Shown one piece after another: positions 1 to 6,877 of a stretch of 10,539 nt of DNA; the stretch's first letter is position 1; each line of letters opens with the position of its first letter. Location of the stretch: NCBI GenBank assembly GCA_025463665.1, contig JAODAY010000274.1, positions 1 through 10,539 on the forward strand. The letters are read 5' to 3'. The notes below the pieces were generated by a model, which saw only the letters and a program-made list of their open reading frames with translations, was not told the DNA's origin and searched no databases. This stretch comes from Microbacteriaceae bacterium (GTDB lineage Bacteria > Actinomycetota > Actinomycetes > Actinomycetales > Microbacteriaceae). The position numbers were made by a program, and so were the translations under genes.

Positions 1-339
1 CTCGCCATGCGCCCGCACAACACCGGGCACTGGACGATCGACGGGGCCACGACGAGCCAGTTCGAGCAGCACCTGCGTGCTGTGCTCGACCTGCCGCTCG
101 GCGCCACGGGCTGCCGCGAGCCGTGGAGCGTGATGGTCAACGTGCTGGGCGGTCCGCAGCAGGATGCGATCGCCGACCGTTACCCGCTGGCGTTCGCCGA
201 ACAGCCCACGGTGAAGTACCACTTCTACGACAAGGAACCGCGCCCCGGCCGCAAGGTCGGACACGTGACGGCGGGCGGCGAGGAACTCGACGAGGTTGCC
301 TACCGTGCGCGCGCGGCATCCGCCTTCTTCGAGGATTGA
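1..339 (+). CDS. purK: PurK, C-terminal part (5-(carboxyamino)imidazole ribonucleotide synthase)
   Basis: This is the last 112 residues of PurK, the cytoplasmic ATP-grasp enzyme that carboxylates AIR to N5-CAIR in purine synthesis. The frame is open to the left window edge, so the gene begins outside; the first ATG (7) is internal and not the true start. The diagnostic stretch [12 protein letters not shown], followed by [17 protein letters not shown], is the PurK C-terminal signature. The ending [11 protein letters not shown] is also typical of the family. The stop (337-339) lies 17 bases before the chosen purE start, and purK-purE adjacency is the usual arrangement. The ATP-binding core is outside the window and cannot be assessed. 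Confidence 0.95.
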   Translation, partial: LAMRPHNTGHWTIDGATTSQFEQHLRAVLDLPLGATGCREPWSVMVNVLGGPQQDAIADRYPLAFAEQPTVKYHFYDKEPRPGRKVGHVTAGGEELDEVAYRARAASAFFED

Positions 340-343
340 GACC

Positions 344-349
344 TACGAT
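344..349 (+). promoter_or_regulatory. Candidate -10 box TACGAT for a leaderless purE transcript
   Basis: TACGAT fits the actinobacterial -10 pattern TAnnnT and ends exactly 7 bases before the GTG at 357. Transcription would then start at or next to the start codon. No convincing -35 hexamer is seen about 17 bases upstream, and no Shine-Dalgarno sits at a normal distance from the GTG, which agrees with leaderless translation. purE may also be read from the purK transcript. The call rests on spacing and motif alone. Confidence 0.4.
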
Positions 350-356
350 TATCGAC

Positions 357-851
357 GTGCCTTCTCCCCGTGTAGCCGTCGTCATGGGTTCAGACTCTGA
401 CTGGACCGTCATGGCGGACGCCGCTGCCGCCCTCGCCGAGTTCGGAATCGCCTACGAGGTTGAAATCGTCTCCGCCCACCGCACTCCCGAGCGCATGATC
501 GAGTTCGGGCGCACGGCGCACGAGCGTGGACTCAAGGTCATCATCGCCGGCGCGGGCGGTGCCGCGCACCTGCCCGGCATGCTCGCGGCCGTCACGACCC
601 TTCCGGTGATCGGGGTTCCCGTGGCGCTCGCGAAGCTCGATGGTCTCGATTCGCTGCTGTCGATCGTGCAGATGCCGGCCGGCGTGCCCGTGGCGACGGT
701 CTCCATCGGCGGGGCCCGCAACGCCGGGCTGCTCGCCGCCCGAATCCTCTCCACGTCAGACGACGAGCTCACCGCGCGTCTGGCGGAGTTCGCGACGAGC
801 CTCGAGCGACTGGTCGCCGAGAAAAACGCAGCGCTCGCCGAACGACTGTGA
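357..851 (+). CDS. purE: PurE, N5-carboxyaminoimidazole ribonucleotide mutase
   Basis: The 164-residue product is a typical length for class I PurE, which converts N5-CAIR to CAIR after PurK. The N-terminal MGSDSDW (residues 10-16) and the SAHRTPERM segment carry the conserved Ser/Asp and Ser-Ala-His substrate-binding and catalytic residues. [11 protein letters not shown] is the phosphate-binding glycine-rich loop, followed by the expected PVIGVPV. GTG 357 was chosen because the protein then begins a few residues before the conserved [10 protein letters not shown] strand. A TTG at 336 overlapping the purK stop is a possible but less likely longer start. The stop overlaps the GTG of the LCP gene by four bases (GTGA), suggesting translational coupling. 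The protein is soluble and cytoplasmic. Confidence 0.96.
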   Translation: MPSPRVAVVMGSDSDWTVMADAAAALAEFGIAYEVEIVSAHRTPERMIEFGRTAHERGLKVIIAGAGGAAHLPGMLAAVTTLPVIGVPVALAKLDGLDSLLSIVQMPAGVPVATVSIGGARNAGLLAARILSTSDDELTARLAEFATSLERLVAEKNAALAERL

Positions 852-2185
852 CCCTCGCCAGTCCGATCCGTTTTCCGGACACCAAGTCGCCGGCGACCAT
901 GACCCGCCGGGCATGGTGGCTCGTGTGCCTCAACCTGTTCATTCCCGGTTCGGCCCAGCTGCTCGCGGGCAGCAGGCGACTGGGCCGGATCGGCATAGTC
1001 GCGACCCTCGTCGCCTGGGCCGTTGCGCTCGTCGCCGTGCTGCTCTCGTTCGTGTGGCGCCCGGCGCTCTACTCCATGGTCGCCAACATGTGGGGGCTCA
1101 CGGTGATCCAGATCGCTCTCGTCTTCTACATCGCGTTGTGGATCGTGCTCACCGTCGACACGATCCGGCTCGCGAAGCTCGTGAGGATTCGACCGAAGTC
1201 GCGGGGCTTCGTCGCCGCCTTCGCCGTGATCGCCCTCGTGCTCGTCGGCGGCGTCGCGAACTACGGCGTCGTCGTGACCGGCGCGACGCGTGACGCGATC
1301 AACCGCGTCTTCGCGAGCGGCCAGGCGGCCGAGCCCATCGACGGCCGGTACAACATCCTCCTCCTGGGCGGCGACGCGGGACCGGACCGCCTGGGCCTCA
1401 GGCCCGACAGCATCTCGGTCGTCAGCATCGACGCGGACACCGGCGAGGCGACCATGATCGGCATTCCACGCAACCTCGAGCGGGCACCCTTCGTCGAGGG
1501 CTCGCCCCTGTATGAGCCGTTCCCCGATGGGTACGACTGTGGCGACGAGTGTCTCCTCAGCTACCTCTACACCTACGGCATGGACCACCCAGAGCTGTAC
1601 CCTTCAGCACCTGCCGATGGCAGCAACCCCGGCATCGAGGCGATGCGCGACGCGGTGGGCGGGGTGCTCGGCCTCCAGTTGCAGTACTACGTGCTTATCG
1701 ACATGCAGGGCTTCAGCGACCTCATCGACGCCCTCGGGGGGGTCGAGATCGAGTCCACGTCCCGCTACCCGATCGGGGGCGGGGAGGACGAGAACGGCCA
1801 GCCCGACGACGAGGTCGAAGGATGGATCGAGCCGGGCGTGCAGCGCATGGACGGCTACACCGCCCTCTGGTACGCCCGCGCCAGGCACGGCACGAGCGAC
1901 TACGACCGGATGGCGCGCCAGCGCGAGGTGCAGACCGCGATTCTCGCGCAGTTCAGCCCGTCGAACGTGCTGGGCAAGTTCCAGGCGATCGCCGAGGCGG
2001 GATCCCAGGTCGTCACCACCGACGTTCCCGCGGTGACTCTTCCCTACTTCGTCAGCCTCGCCGAGAAGACCCGCAGGCAGCCGATCGGTCAGCTCGAGCT
2101 GATTCCCGACAACGGCATCAACGTCGTGCGGCCGGACTTCGACGAGATCCACGACCTCGTACAGGCCAAGCTCAACGAACAGTAG
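848..2185 (+). CDS. LCP (LytR-CpsA-Psr) family wall-glycan phosphotransferase with multi-span membrane N-terminus
   Basis: LCP enzymes move lipid-PP-linked glycans onto peptidoglycan outside the membrane. The 445 residues begin with about four hydrophobic segments (roughly 23-40, 48-68, 85-105 and 119-143). An extracellular LCP domain follows from about 168 (YNILLLGGD) to 372. Family features seen are RLGLRPDSI (181-189), IPRNLE (206-211), the [13 protein letters not shown] block (287-299) and [19 protein letters not shown] (343-361); their arginines and aspartates bind the pyrophosphate and metal. C231 and C235 could form a disulfide. Most LCP proteins have a single membrane helix, so the N-terminus is unusually large. 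GTG 848 overlaps the purE stop; ATG 899 (residue 18) is a plausible alternative, and neither has a clear Shine-Dalgarno. The exact glycan substrate is inferred from the nearby rhamnose genes. Confidence 0.9.
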   Translation: MTLASPIRFPDTKSPATMTRRAWWLVCLNLFIPGSAQLLAGSRRLGRIGIVATLVAWAVALVAVLLSFVWRPALYSMVANMWGLTVIQIALVFYIALWIVLTVDTIRLAKLVRIRPKSRGFVAAFAVIALVLVGGVANYGVVVTGATRDAINRVFASGQAAEPIDGRYNILLLGGDAGPDRLGLRPDSISVVSIDADTGEATMIGIPRNLERAPFVEGSPLYEPFPDGYDCGDECLLSYLYTYGMDHPELYPSAPADGSNPGIEAMRDAVGGVLGLQLQYYVLIDMQGFSDLIDALGGVEIESTSRYPIGGGEDENGQPDDEVEGWIEPGVQRMDGYTALWYARARHGTSDYDRMARQREVQTAILAQFSPSNVLGKFQAIAEAGSQVVTTDVPAVTLPYFVSLAEKTRRQPIGQLELIPDNGINVVRPDFDEIHDLVQAKLNEQ

Positions 2186-2198
2186 GCCCGGTGCCTAC
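2182..2198. terminator. Small hairpin spanning both stop codons of convergent genes
   Basis: GTAGGC (2182-2187) pairs perfectly with GCCTAC (2193-2198) around the five-base loop CCGGT. The TAG stop of the LCP gene lies in the left arm and the TAG stop of the opposing glycosyltransferase in the right arm. There is no T-tract on either side, so intrinsic termination is uncertain. A role in protecting 3' ends or in bidirectional termination is inference. Confidence 0.35.
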
Positions 2199-3334
2199 AG
2201 GTCGGCGTGGAGCTGCCAGACCTTCTCGGCCGAGTTCGTCCAGCTGAACATGCTGGAGCGGTCGCGCCCCGCCTGCCCGAGCCGGGCGGCGAGCGCGTCG
2301 TCACCGGTCACCGTGGCGATGGCGGCGGCGAGACGGTGGGGGTAGCCGGCAGAGTCTTCGCGTTCGACTACGACACCCGCGTCGCCGGCGACCTCGACGA
2401 GGGCGGGGGCGTCCGAGTGCACGACCGGCGTGCCGAAGTGGAATGCCTCGATGATCGGGATGCCGAAACCCTCCGCGAGGCTCGGCATCACGAACACCGT
2501 GGCCCGGTCGAGCGCGACGGACAGGTCTTCGTCGCTGAGGTGGCCGAGCGGGCGCACGCGGTCCTCGGCGAGCCCCGCCTCCGCGGCGATCGACGCGACG
2601 TCGATGTCGCCCCACCCGGCGGGGCCGACGATGAGCAGGGGGAGGTCGCTCGATTCGTCGCTGCCGAGGGATCGGATGAGCGGCTGAATCGCCTTGCGCG
2701 GCTCGAGCGTGCCGACGGCGAGGATGTATCGCTCGGGCAGCGCGAGGCGGCTCGCCCGCTCATCCGCGTCGTGCGGGACCGCGAGGCGGGGGCTGACGGC
2801 GGAACCGATGACGCGCACCCGATCGCCGAAATCGAGAATGGACGACAACTGGTCGGCCACGGCGTGCGTCGGAACGACCACGGCGTCGGCGTAACGGTGC
2901 GCACGCTTCGCCATCGCCCGGTGCCAGGACGCCCCGTGCGCCGTGAGGGTCTCCGGGTGGGTCCACGGCACGACGTCGTGGATCGTCACGGCGATCTGGT
3001 CGGCCTTGTTGTTGAGCCGGTCGTGGCGCCCGAGCGGGGCGAACAGGCTCGTCGCGTGGATCATGCCCTTGCCGGGCAGCCGGGTGAGTCCGTGCTGCCA
3101 CGCGGCGGAAAGCTCGCGGCGGGCGAGCGCGCTCTTGTGGAGGCGGGCCAGCCCGGGCAGCTTCTCGGTGAGCAGCGCGTACTGGGCGTCGGTTGAGGCC
3201 GAGACGACACCTTCGACGAAGCAGCCGGGCGGTGCCGTCTCGATGAGGGCGCGTGTGAGTTCCTCGGCGTATCTCCCGATGCCGCCGGGTACCGGAGCCA
3301 GAATCTGGTCGATGATGATGCGCAGAGTTGTCAT
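2195..3334 (-). CDS. GT4-family glycosyltransferase (GT-B fold)
   Basis: The 379-residue protein has the two-domain layout of retaining GT4 transferases. The N-terminal domain has IIIDQILAPVPGGIGRYAEEL, where the glycine loop (16-21) is the usual nucleotide-sugar/acceptor loop, and VTIHDVVPW (116-124). The C-terminal domain opens with LAVGTLEPRK (205-214). It carries the donor-binding E-x7-E motif in PSLAEGFGIPIIEA (E288 and E296). No membrane helix is evident, so it probably works at the inner membrane face on a lipid-linked glycan. The chosen ATG has GGAAAG nine to four bases upstream; a longer frame to 3430 would run into rmlD and lacks conservation-like sequence. It lies 44 bases after rmlD, last in the rmlB-rmlD operon. 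The sugar and acceptor cannot be read from the sequence. Confidence 0.88.
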   Translation of the reverse strand: MTTLRIIIDQILAPVPGGIGRYAEELTRALIETAPPGCFVEGVVSASTDAQYALLTEKLPGLARLHKSALARRELSAAWQHGLTRLPGKGMIHATSLFAPLGRHDRLNNKADQIAVTIHDVVPWTHPETLTAHGASWHRAMAKRAHRYADAVVVPTHAVADQLSSILDFGDRVRVIGSAVSPRLAVPHDADERASRLALPERYILAVGTLEPRKAIQPLIRSLGSDESSDLPLLIVGPAGWGDIDVASIAAEAGLAEDRVRPLGHLSDEDLSVALDRATVFVMPSLAEGFGIPIIEAFHFGTPVVHSDAPALVEVAGDAGVVVEREDSAGYPHRLAAAIATVTGDDALAARLGQAGRDRSSMFSWTNSAEKVWQLHADL

Positions 3335-3378
3335 GGGGCTTTCCGGCTGGGGCGAGGCGTCATTCCAGCGTATTGCAC

Positions 3379-4227
3379 TCAGTTCGTGAGCGCGCCGCTC
3401 GCGACAGCTGCCTCGAGCGCCTCTTCCCATGGCCGCATCGGGGCGAGGCCGGCCTGTGTCCAGCGGTCGTGGCCGAGAACCGAGTAGTCGGGGCGTGGTG
3501 CCGGCCGCACGAATGCCGCGCTGTCTGTCGGCTGCACCCGCTCCGGGTCGAGCCCCGACCTCTGGAAGATCGCGCGGGCGAAGCCGTACCAGCTCGTCTC
3601 GCCGGCGTTGGTGCCGTGGTAGATGCCGACCGGTGCGCCCGAGTCCACGAGCGCCACTATCTGGCGGGCGAGGTCGAGTGACCAGGTCGGCTGCCCCACC
3701 TGATCCGCGACCACACTGACCGTCGGACGCCCCGCGGCGAGCTGCAGCATCGTGCGAGCGAAGTTCTTACCGTGTTCTCCGTAGAGCCACGCGGTGCGCA
3801 CGATGTAGGTTCCGTCGGGGTGGGCCTCGAGTGCGAGTCGCTCGCCCTCCGCTTTGGATCGTCCGTATGCCCCCAGCGGATGCCGCGGCTCGTCCTCACC
3901 GTAGGGGGAGGTGGCGGTCCCATCGAACACGTAGTCCGTGGAGACGTGCACGAGCACGGCACCGGCTTCGCGTGCCGCGAGTGCGAGGTTGTGCACGCCT
4001 GCGGCGTTGACGGCCGTCGCGGCCTCTTCGTCGGACTCCGCGTCGTCGACCCGTACGTATGCCGCGGCATTGATCACGACGTCGAAGCCCCGCACCGCGC
4101 GCAGGGTGGCCTCGCGGTCGGTGATGTCGAGCTCAGCGCTGCCGAGGCTCGTGACATCCCGGCCGCTCAAGGCGATGGAGAGGTCGGAGCCGAGCATTCC
4201 GCGGCCACCCGTGACGAGGTACCGCAT
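3379..4227 (-). CDS. rmlD: RmlD, dTDP-4-dehydrorhamnose reductase
   Basis: RmlD catalyses the last step of dTDP-L-rhamnose synthesis, the NAD(P)H-dependent reduction of dTDP-4-keto-L-rhamnose. The 282-residue product is a normal length. It has the Rossmann motif GGRGMLG (7-13), STDYVFDG (96-103), the catalytic YGRSK (Y121, K125) and the RmlD-type DQVGQPT (175-181). It is a plain reductase: there is no RmlC fusion, and a separate rmlC lies at 5352-5963. The ATG shares its A with the rmlB TAA stop (TAATG), and no Shine-Dalgarno is seen, so translation probably depends on coupling to rmlB. The reading frame continues upstream inside rmlB but that part does not resemble any known start. Confidence 0.95.
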   Translation of the reverse strand: MRYLVTGGRGMLGSDLSIALSGRDVTSLGSAELDITDREATLRAVRGFDVVINAAAYVRVDDAESDEEAATAVNAAGVHNLALAAREAGAVLVHVSTDYVFDGTATSPYGEDEPRHPLGAYGRSKAEGERLALEAHPDGTYIVRTAWLYGEHGKNFARTMLQLAAGRPTVSVVADQVGQPTWSLDLARQIVALVDSGAPVGIYHGTNAGETSWYGFARAIFQRSGLDPERVQPTDSAAFVRPAPRPDYSVLGHDRWTQAGLAPMRPWEEALEAAVASGALTN

Positions 4228-5213
4228 TAGACGAGCGCCGCGCGCGCCTTGAGCGGCTCCCACCACTGGCGGTTGTCGCGGTACCACTGCACGACCTCGG
4301 CGAGACCCTGCTCGAAGGGAACGAGCGGCTCGTAGCCGAGCTCTGCGCGGATCTTGGAGATGTCGACGCTGTAACGGAGGTCGTGGCCGAGGCGGTCCTG
4401 CACCCGGTCGACGTACGACCAGTCTTTGCCGGTCGAGTCGAGCAGCAGCTGGGTGAGTTCCTTGTTGGTGAGCTCGGTGCCGCCGCCGATGTTGTAGATC
4501 TCGCCCGCGCGGCCCCCGACGAGCACCATGGCGATGCCGCGGGTGTGGTCGTCGACGTGCAGCCAGTCGCGGATGTTGTTGCCCTCGCCATAGAGGGGAA
4601 CGTGCTGGTCGTCGATCAGGTTGGTGACGAAGAGCGGGATGACCTTCTCGGGGAAGTGGTACGGGCCGTAGTTGTTCGAGCAGCGGGTGATCGACACGTT
4701 GAGGCCGTGGGTGCGGAAGTTGCTGCGCGCGAGCAGGTCGCTGCCCGCCTTCGACGCGGAATAGGGGGAGTTGGGCTCGAGCGGTCGCTGCTCGTCCCAC
4801 GATCCCTCGGCGATCGAGCCGTAGACCTCGTCTGTGGAGACGTGCACGAACCGCGTGAGGCCAGACCGCAGCGCCGCGTCGAGAAGCTTCTGCGTGCCGA
4901 GCACATTGCTCTCGACGAAGATCGACGCGTCGCGCACCGAGCGGTCGACGTGGCTCTCGGCGGCGAAGTGCACGACGGCGTCGACCTCGGGGAAGAGGGT
5001 GTCGAGCAGGTCGGCGTCACGGATGTCGCCGTGCACGAAGCTGTAGCGCGGGGAGTCCGCGACCGGGGCGAGGTTCTCCAGGTTGCCGGAATAGGTCAGG
5101 GCGTCGAGCACGACGACCTCCGCTCCCTCAAGGCCCGGGTACGCGTCTTCGAGCGTGCGGCGAACGAAGTTCGAGCCGATGAACCCGGCACCGCCGGTTA
5201 CGAGTATCTTCAC
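4227..5213 (-). CDS. rmlB: RmlB, dTDP-glucose 4,6-dehydratase
   Basis: RmlB converts dTDP-glucose to dTDP-4-keto-6-deoxyglucose using bound NAD+. The 328-residue protein is full length. It begins MKILVTGGAGFIGSNFVRR, with the NAD-binding GGAGFIG at 7-13. The family signature VHFAAESHVDRS (81-92) follows. Catalytic residues are visible in STDEVYG (T127, D128, E129) and YSASK (Y151, K155). RCSNNYGPYHFPEK (177-190) and GEGNNIRDWLHV (209-220) are the dTDP-sugar-binding blocks. The start is GTG; AGGAGG lies 12 bases upstream, longer than the usual spacing. It is first in an operon with rmlD and a GT4 gene, divergent from rmlC-rmlA. Confidence 0.97.
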   Translation of the reverse strand: MKILVTGGAGFIGSNFVRRTLEDAYPGLEGAEVVVLDALTYSGNLENLAPVADSPRYSFVHGDIRDADLLDTLFPEVDAVVHFAAESHVDRSVRDASIFVESNVLGTQKLLDAALRSGLTRFVHVSTDEVYGSIAEGSWDEQRPLEPNSPYSASKAGSDLLARSNFRTHGLNVSITRCSNNYGPYHFPEKVIPLFVTNLIDDQHVPLYGEGNNIRDWLHVDDHTRGIAMVLVGGRAGEIYNIGGGTELTNKELTQLLLDSTGKDWSYVDRVQDRLGHDLRYSVDISKIRAELGYEPLVPFEQGLAEVVQWYRDNRQWWEPLKARAALV

Positions 5214-5225
5214 GGAAAAGTCATG

Positions 5226-5231
5226 CCTCCT
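5226..5231 (-). promoter_or_regulatory. Shine-Dalgarno AGGAGG upstream of rmlB, at unusual spacing
   Basis: Read on the minus strand, a perfect AGGAGG lies 12 bases before the rmlB GTG and 1 base before an ATG that opens a four-codon frame (MTFP) ending in the TGA overlapping that GTG. The GTG spacing is long and the ATG spacing is too short. The most economical reading is that this is the rmlB ribosome-binding site used at stretched spacing. Confidence 0.5.
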
Positions 5232-5281
5232 GGCCAGCGTGCTGCGATGGTCTTGCGCGGTATGCGGTACCTACCAGTCAA

Positions 5282-5288
5282 TAGGCTA
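5282..5288. promoter_or_regulatory. TAGGCTA, possible bidirectional -10 in the rmlB/rmlC divergent region
   Basis: The 138-base region 5214-5351 separates the two divergent rml operons and must hold their promoters. TAGGCTA reads as a TAnnnT hexamer on both strands (TAGGCT on plus, TAGCCT on minus), so it could serve both directions. A TTGACT-like element (minus strand, 5281-5276) overlaps it but has no -10 at proper spacing. No other convincing box or operator repeat was found. This is a weak motif-only call. Confidence 0.25.
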
Positions 5289-5338
5289 CTGGAGGGCGAT
5301 GTCCGCCCGACGCGTCGAGGGGGCCAGCCGCCGATTGC

Positions 5339-5344
5339 TAGACT
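5339..5344 (+). promoter_or_regulatory. Candidate -10 box TAGACT for a leaderless rmlC transcript
   Basis: TAGACT matches TAnnnT and ends exactly 7 bases before the GTG of rmlC at 5352. This places the transcription start at the start codon. No Shine-Dalgarno occurs in the preceding bases, which fits a leaderless message. The spacing is identical to that of the purE candidate at 344-349. No clear -35 is visible. Confidence 0.45.
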
Positions 5345-5351
5345 CCCGAGC

Positions 5352-5963
5352 GTGCATATTCGAGAACTTGCAATCCCCGACGCCTTCGAAATAACCCCGG
5401 TCCAGCACGGGGACGATCGCGGGGTGTTCCTCGAGTGGTACCGCTTCGACCGCCTGCAGGAGGTCGTCGGGCACCCCATCGACCTGCGGCAGGCCAACAC
5501 CTCCGTCTCCGCCAAGGGCGTCGTGCGTGGCATCCACTTCGCCGACGTGCCTCGCGGACAGGCCAAGTACGTCACCGTCGCACACGGTGCCGTCATCGAC
5601 TTCATCATCGACACCCGGGTCGGCTCGCCGACGTTCGGCACCTGGGACTCGGTTCTGCTCGACGATGTCGACCGCAAGGCCGTCTACCTCGCGGAGGGCC
5701 TCGGGCACGCCTTCATCTCGCTGACCGACGGCGCCGTCGTCAGCTACCTCGTCTCCGACGTGTACAACCCGGGCAAGGAACACGGCATCAACCCGCTCGA
5801 CGAGCAGATCGGGCTCGTCTTCCCCCCGGAGGCGGGCAAGCCCCTGCTCTCGCCCCAGGATCTCAAGGCGCCCAGCCTCGCCGAGGCGCTGGCATCAGGC
5901 GCCCTGCCCGAGTACGAGGCCGTGAAGGCCTTCTACTCCGAACTGAATTCGACGGGACACTGA
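5352..5963 (+). CDS. rmlC: RmlC, dTDP-4-dehydrorhamnose 3,5-epimerase
   Basis: RmlC epimerises C3 and C5 of dTDP-4-keto-6-deoxyglucose, the step between RmlB and RmlD. The 203-residue cupin closely resembles the mycobacterial enzyme as I recall it, including its length. The catalytic base is H62 in VRGIHF and the acid is Y132 in [23 protein letters not shown] (46-57), [15 protein letters not shown] (91-105) and the C-terminal [18 protein letters not shown] (172-189) also match. The segment GLGHAF differs slightly from the common AHGF order. GTG 5352 was chosen because the protein then begins directly with the conserved REL...EITP strand and because a -10 box sits 7 bases upstream. The frame is open much further upstream, but that part is antisense to rmlB. 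Its stop is 2 bases from rmlA. Confidence 0.95.
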   Translation: MHIRELAIPDAFEITPVQHGDDRGVFLEWYRFDRLQEVVGHPIDLRQANTSVSAKGVVRGIHFADVPRGQAKYVTVAHGAVIDFIIDTRVGSPTFGTWDSVLLDDVDRKAVYLAEGLGHAFISLTDGAVVSYLVSDVYNPGKEHGINPLDEQIGLVFPPEAGKPLLSPQDLKAPSLAEALASGALPEYEAVKAFYSELNSTGH

Positions 5964-5965
5964 CC

Positions 5966-6829
5966 ATGCGCGGAATCATTCTTGCCGGCGGCTCGGGCAC
6001 GCGGCTCTGGCCCATCACCAAGGGCACCTCGAAGCAGCTCATGCCGATCTACGACAAGCCGATGATCTACTACCCCCTCTCCACCCTCATGATGGCGGGC
6101 ATCAACGAGATCCTCATCATCACGACGCCCGAATACAAGGACGCATTCTTCTCGCTGCTCGGCGACGGCAGCGCGCTCGGCATCCGCCTCGAGTACGCGG
6201 TGCAGCCCTCGCCCGACGGTCTCGCGCAGGCGTTCATCATCGGCGAGGAGTTCATCGGCGACGAGAGTGTCGCCCTGGTGCTCGGCGACAACATCTTCCA
6301 CGGCACGAGCCTCGGTTCCGCGCTGCGTCAGCACTCCGGAATCACCGGCGCCCTCATCTTCGCCTATCAGGTCAGCGACCCGAAGGCCTACGGGGTCGTG
6401 GAGTTCGACGAGGACTTCACCGCTGTCTCCATCGAAGAGAAGCCCCTCGTTCCGAAGAGCGACTACGCGGTGCCGGGGCTCTACTTCTACGACAACTCCG
6501 TCATCGAGATCGCGAAGACGATCGCACCGAGCGCCCGCGGCGAGCTGGAGATCAGCACCGTCAACGAGCGCTACCTCGAGCAGGGCACCCTGCAGGTGCA
6601 GGTGCTCGACCGCGGCACGGCATGGCTCGACACCGGCACGTTCGAGTCGATGATGCAGGCATCCGAATACGTGCGCGTCATCGAGCACCGACAGGGCTTC
6701 AAGATCGGCTGCATAGAGGAGATCGCCTGGCGCGCCGGGTGGATCAGCACCGAGCAACTGCGCGAGCTTGCACGGCCGCTGGTCAAGAGCGGCTACGGAG
6801 AGTACCTCGTCAGGCTCGCCGGCGACTAG
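5966..6829 (+). CDS. rmlA: RmlA, glucose-1-phosphate thymidylyltransferase
   Basis: RmlA makes dTDP-glucose from dTTP and glucose-1-phosphate, the committed step of the pathway and normally inhibited by dTDP-L-rhamnose. The 287 residues are a standard length. The start, [16 protein letters not shown], holds the nucleotide-binding loop GGSGTR (8-13), followed by [18 protein letters not shown] (22-39). [11 protein letters not shown] (80-90) and LGDNIFHG (106-113) are the sugar and metal sites, and EEKP (157-160) and WLDTGT (220-225) are also conserved. It is the second gene of the rmlC-rmlA operon, 2 bases after the rmlC stop with only a weak GGGA upstream, so coupled translation is likely. It ends just before a strong hairpin. 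Confidence 0.97.
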   Translation: MRGIILAGGSGTRLWPITKGTSKQLMPIYDKPMIYYPLSTLMMAGINEILIITTPEYKDAFFSLLGDGSALGIRLEYAVQPSPDGLAQAFIIGEEFIGDESVALVLGDNIFHGTSLGSALRQHSGITGALIFAYQVSDPKAYGVVEFDEDFTAVSIEEKPLVPKSDYAVPGLYFYDNSVIEIAKTIAPSARGELEISTVNERYLEQGTLQVQVLDRGTAWLDTGTFESMMQASEYVRVIEHRQGFKIGCIEEIAWRAGWISTEQLRELARPLVKSGYGEYLVRLAGD

Positions 6830-6838
6830 TGGTCTTCT

Positions 6839-6861
6839 GCGCCGGCCCTTGTGGCCGGCGC
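6839..6861. terminator. Bidirectional GC hairpin between rmlA and the wbbL-like gene
   Basis: GCGCCGGCC (6839-6847) and GGCCGGCGC (6853-6861) form a perfect nine-base-pair stem with loop CTTGT. It begins 10 bases after the rmlA stop and lies 17 bases beyond the end of the opposing gene. There is no T-tract, as is common for terminator-like hairpins in high-GC actinobacteria. Its position between two convergent operons supports a transcription-end role for both. Confidence 0.7.
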
Positions 6862-6877
6862 CTATGCGATTATCGCG

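Noticed and set aside
452..1588. Long minus-strand open frame (378 codons) opposite purE and the LCP gene
   Set aside because: It is antisense to two well-supported genes, has Arg/Asp/Glu/His-rich low-information composition typical of high-GC shadow frames, and shows no recognisable motif.
4228..4800. Upstream extension of the rmlD frame, giving a 473-residue protein
   Set aside because: The extra part lies inside rmlB in another frame and is Arg/Pro-rich shadow sequence; the TAATG junction gives the real start.
4383..5351. Upstream extension of the rmlC frame, giving a 526-residue protein
   Set aside because: The extra part is the antisense of rmlB; family length and the conserved start place rmlC at 5352.
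5299..5394. 31-codon frame with GGAGGG just before its ATG, overlapping the start of rmlC
   Set aside because: Ribosome-binding spacing is only 2-3 bases, the product resembles nothing, and it runs out of frame into rmlC. It would matter only if a longer rmlC leader exists.
5966..6829. RmlA has STVN where many homologs have TDVN
   Set aside because: This position varies among good RmlA enzymes, for example TSIN in an E. coli homolog as I recall, so it is not a sign of lost function.
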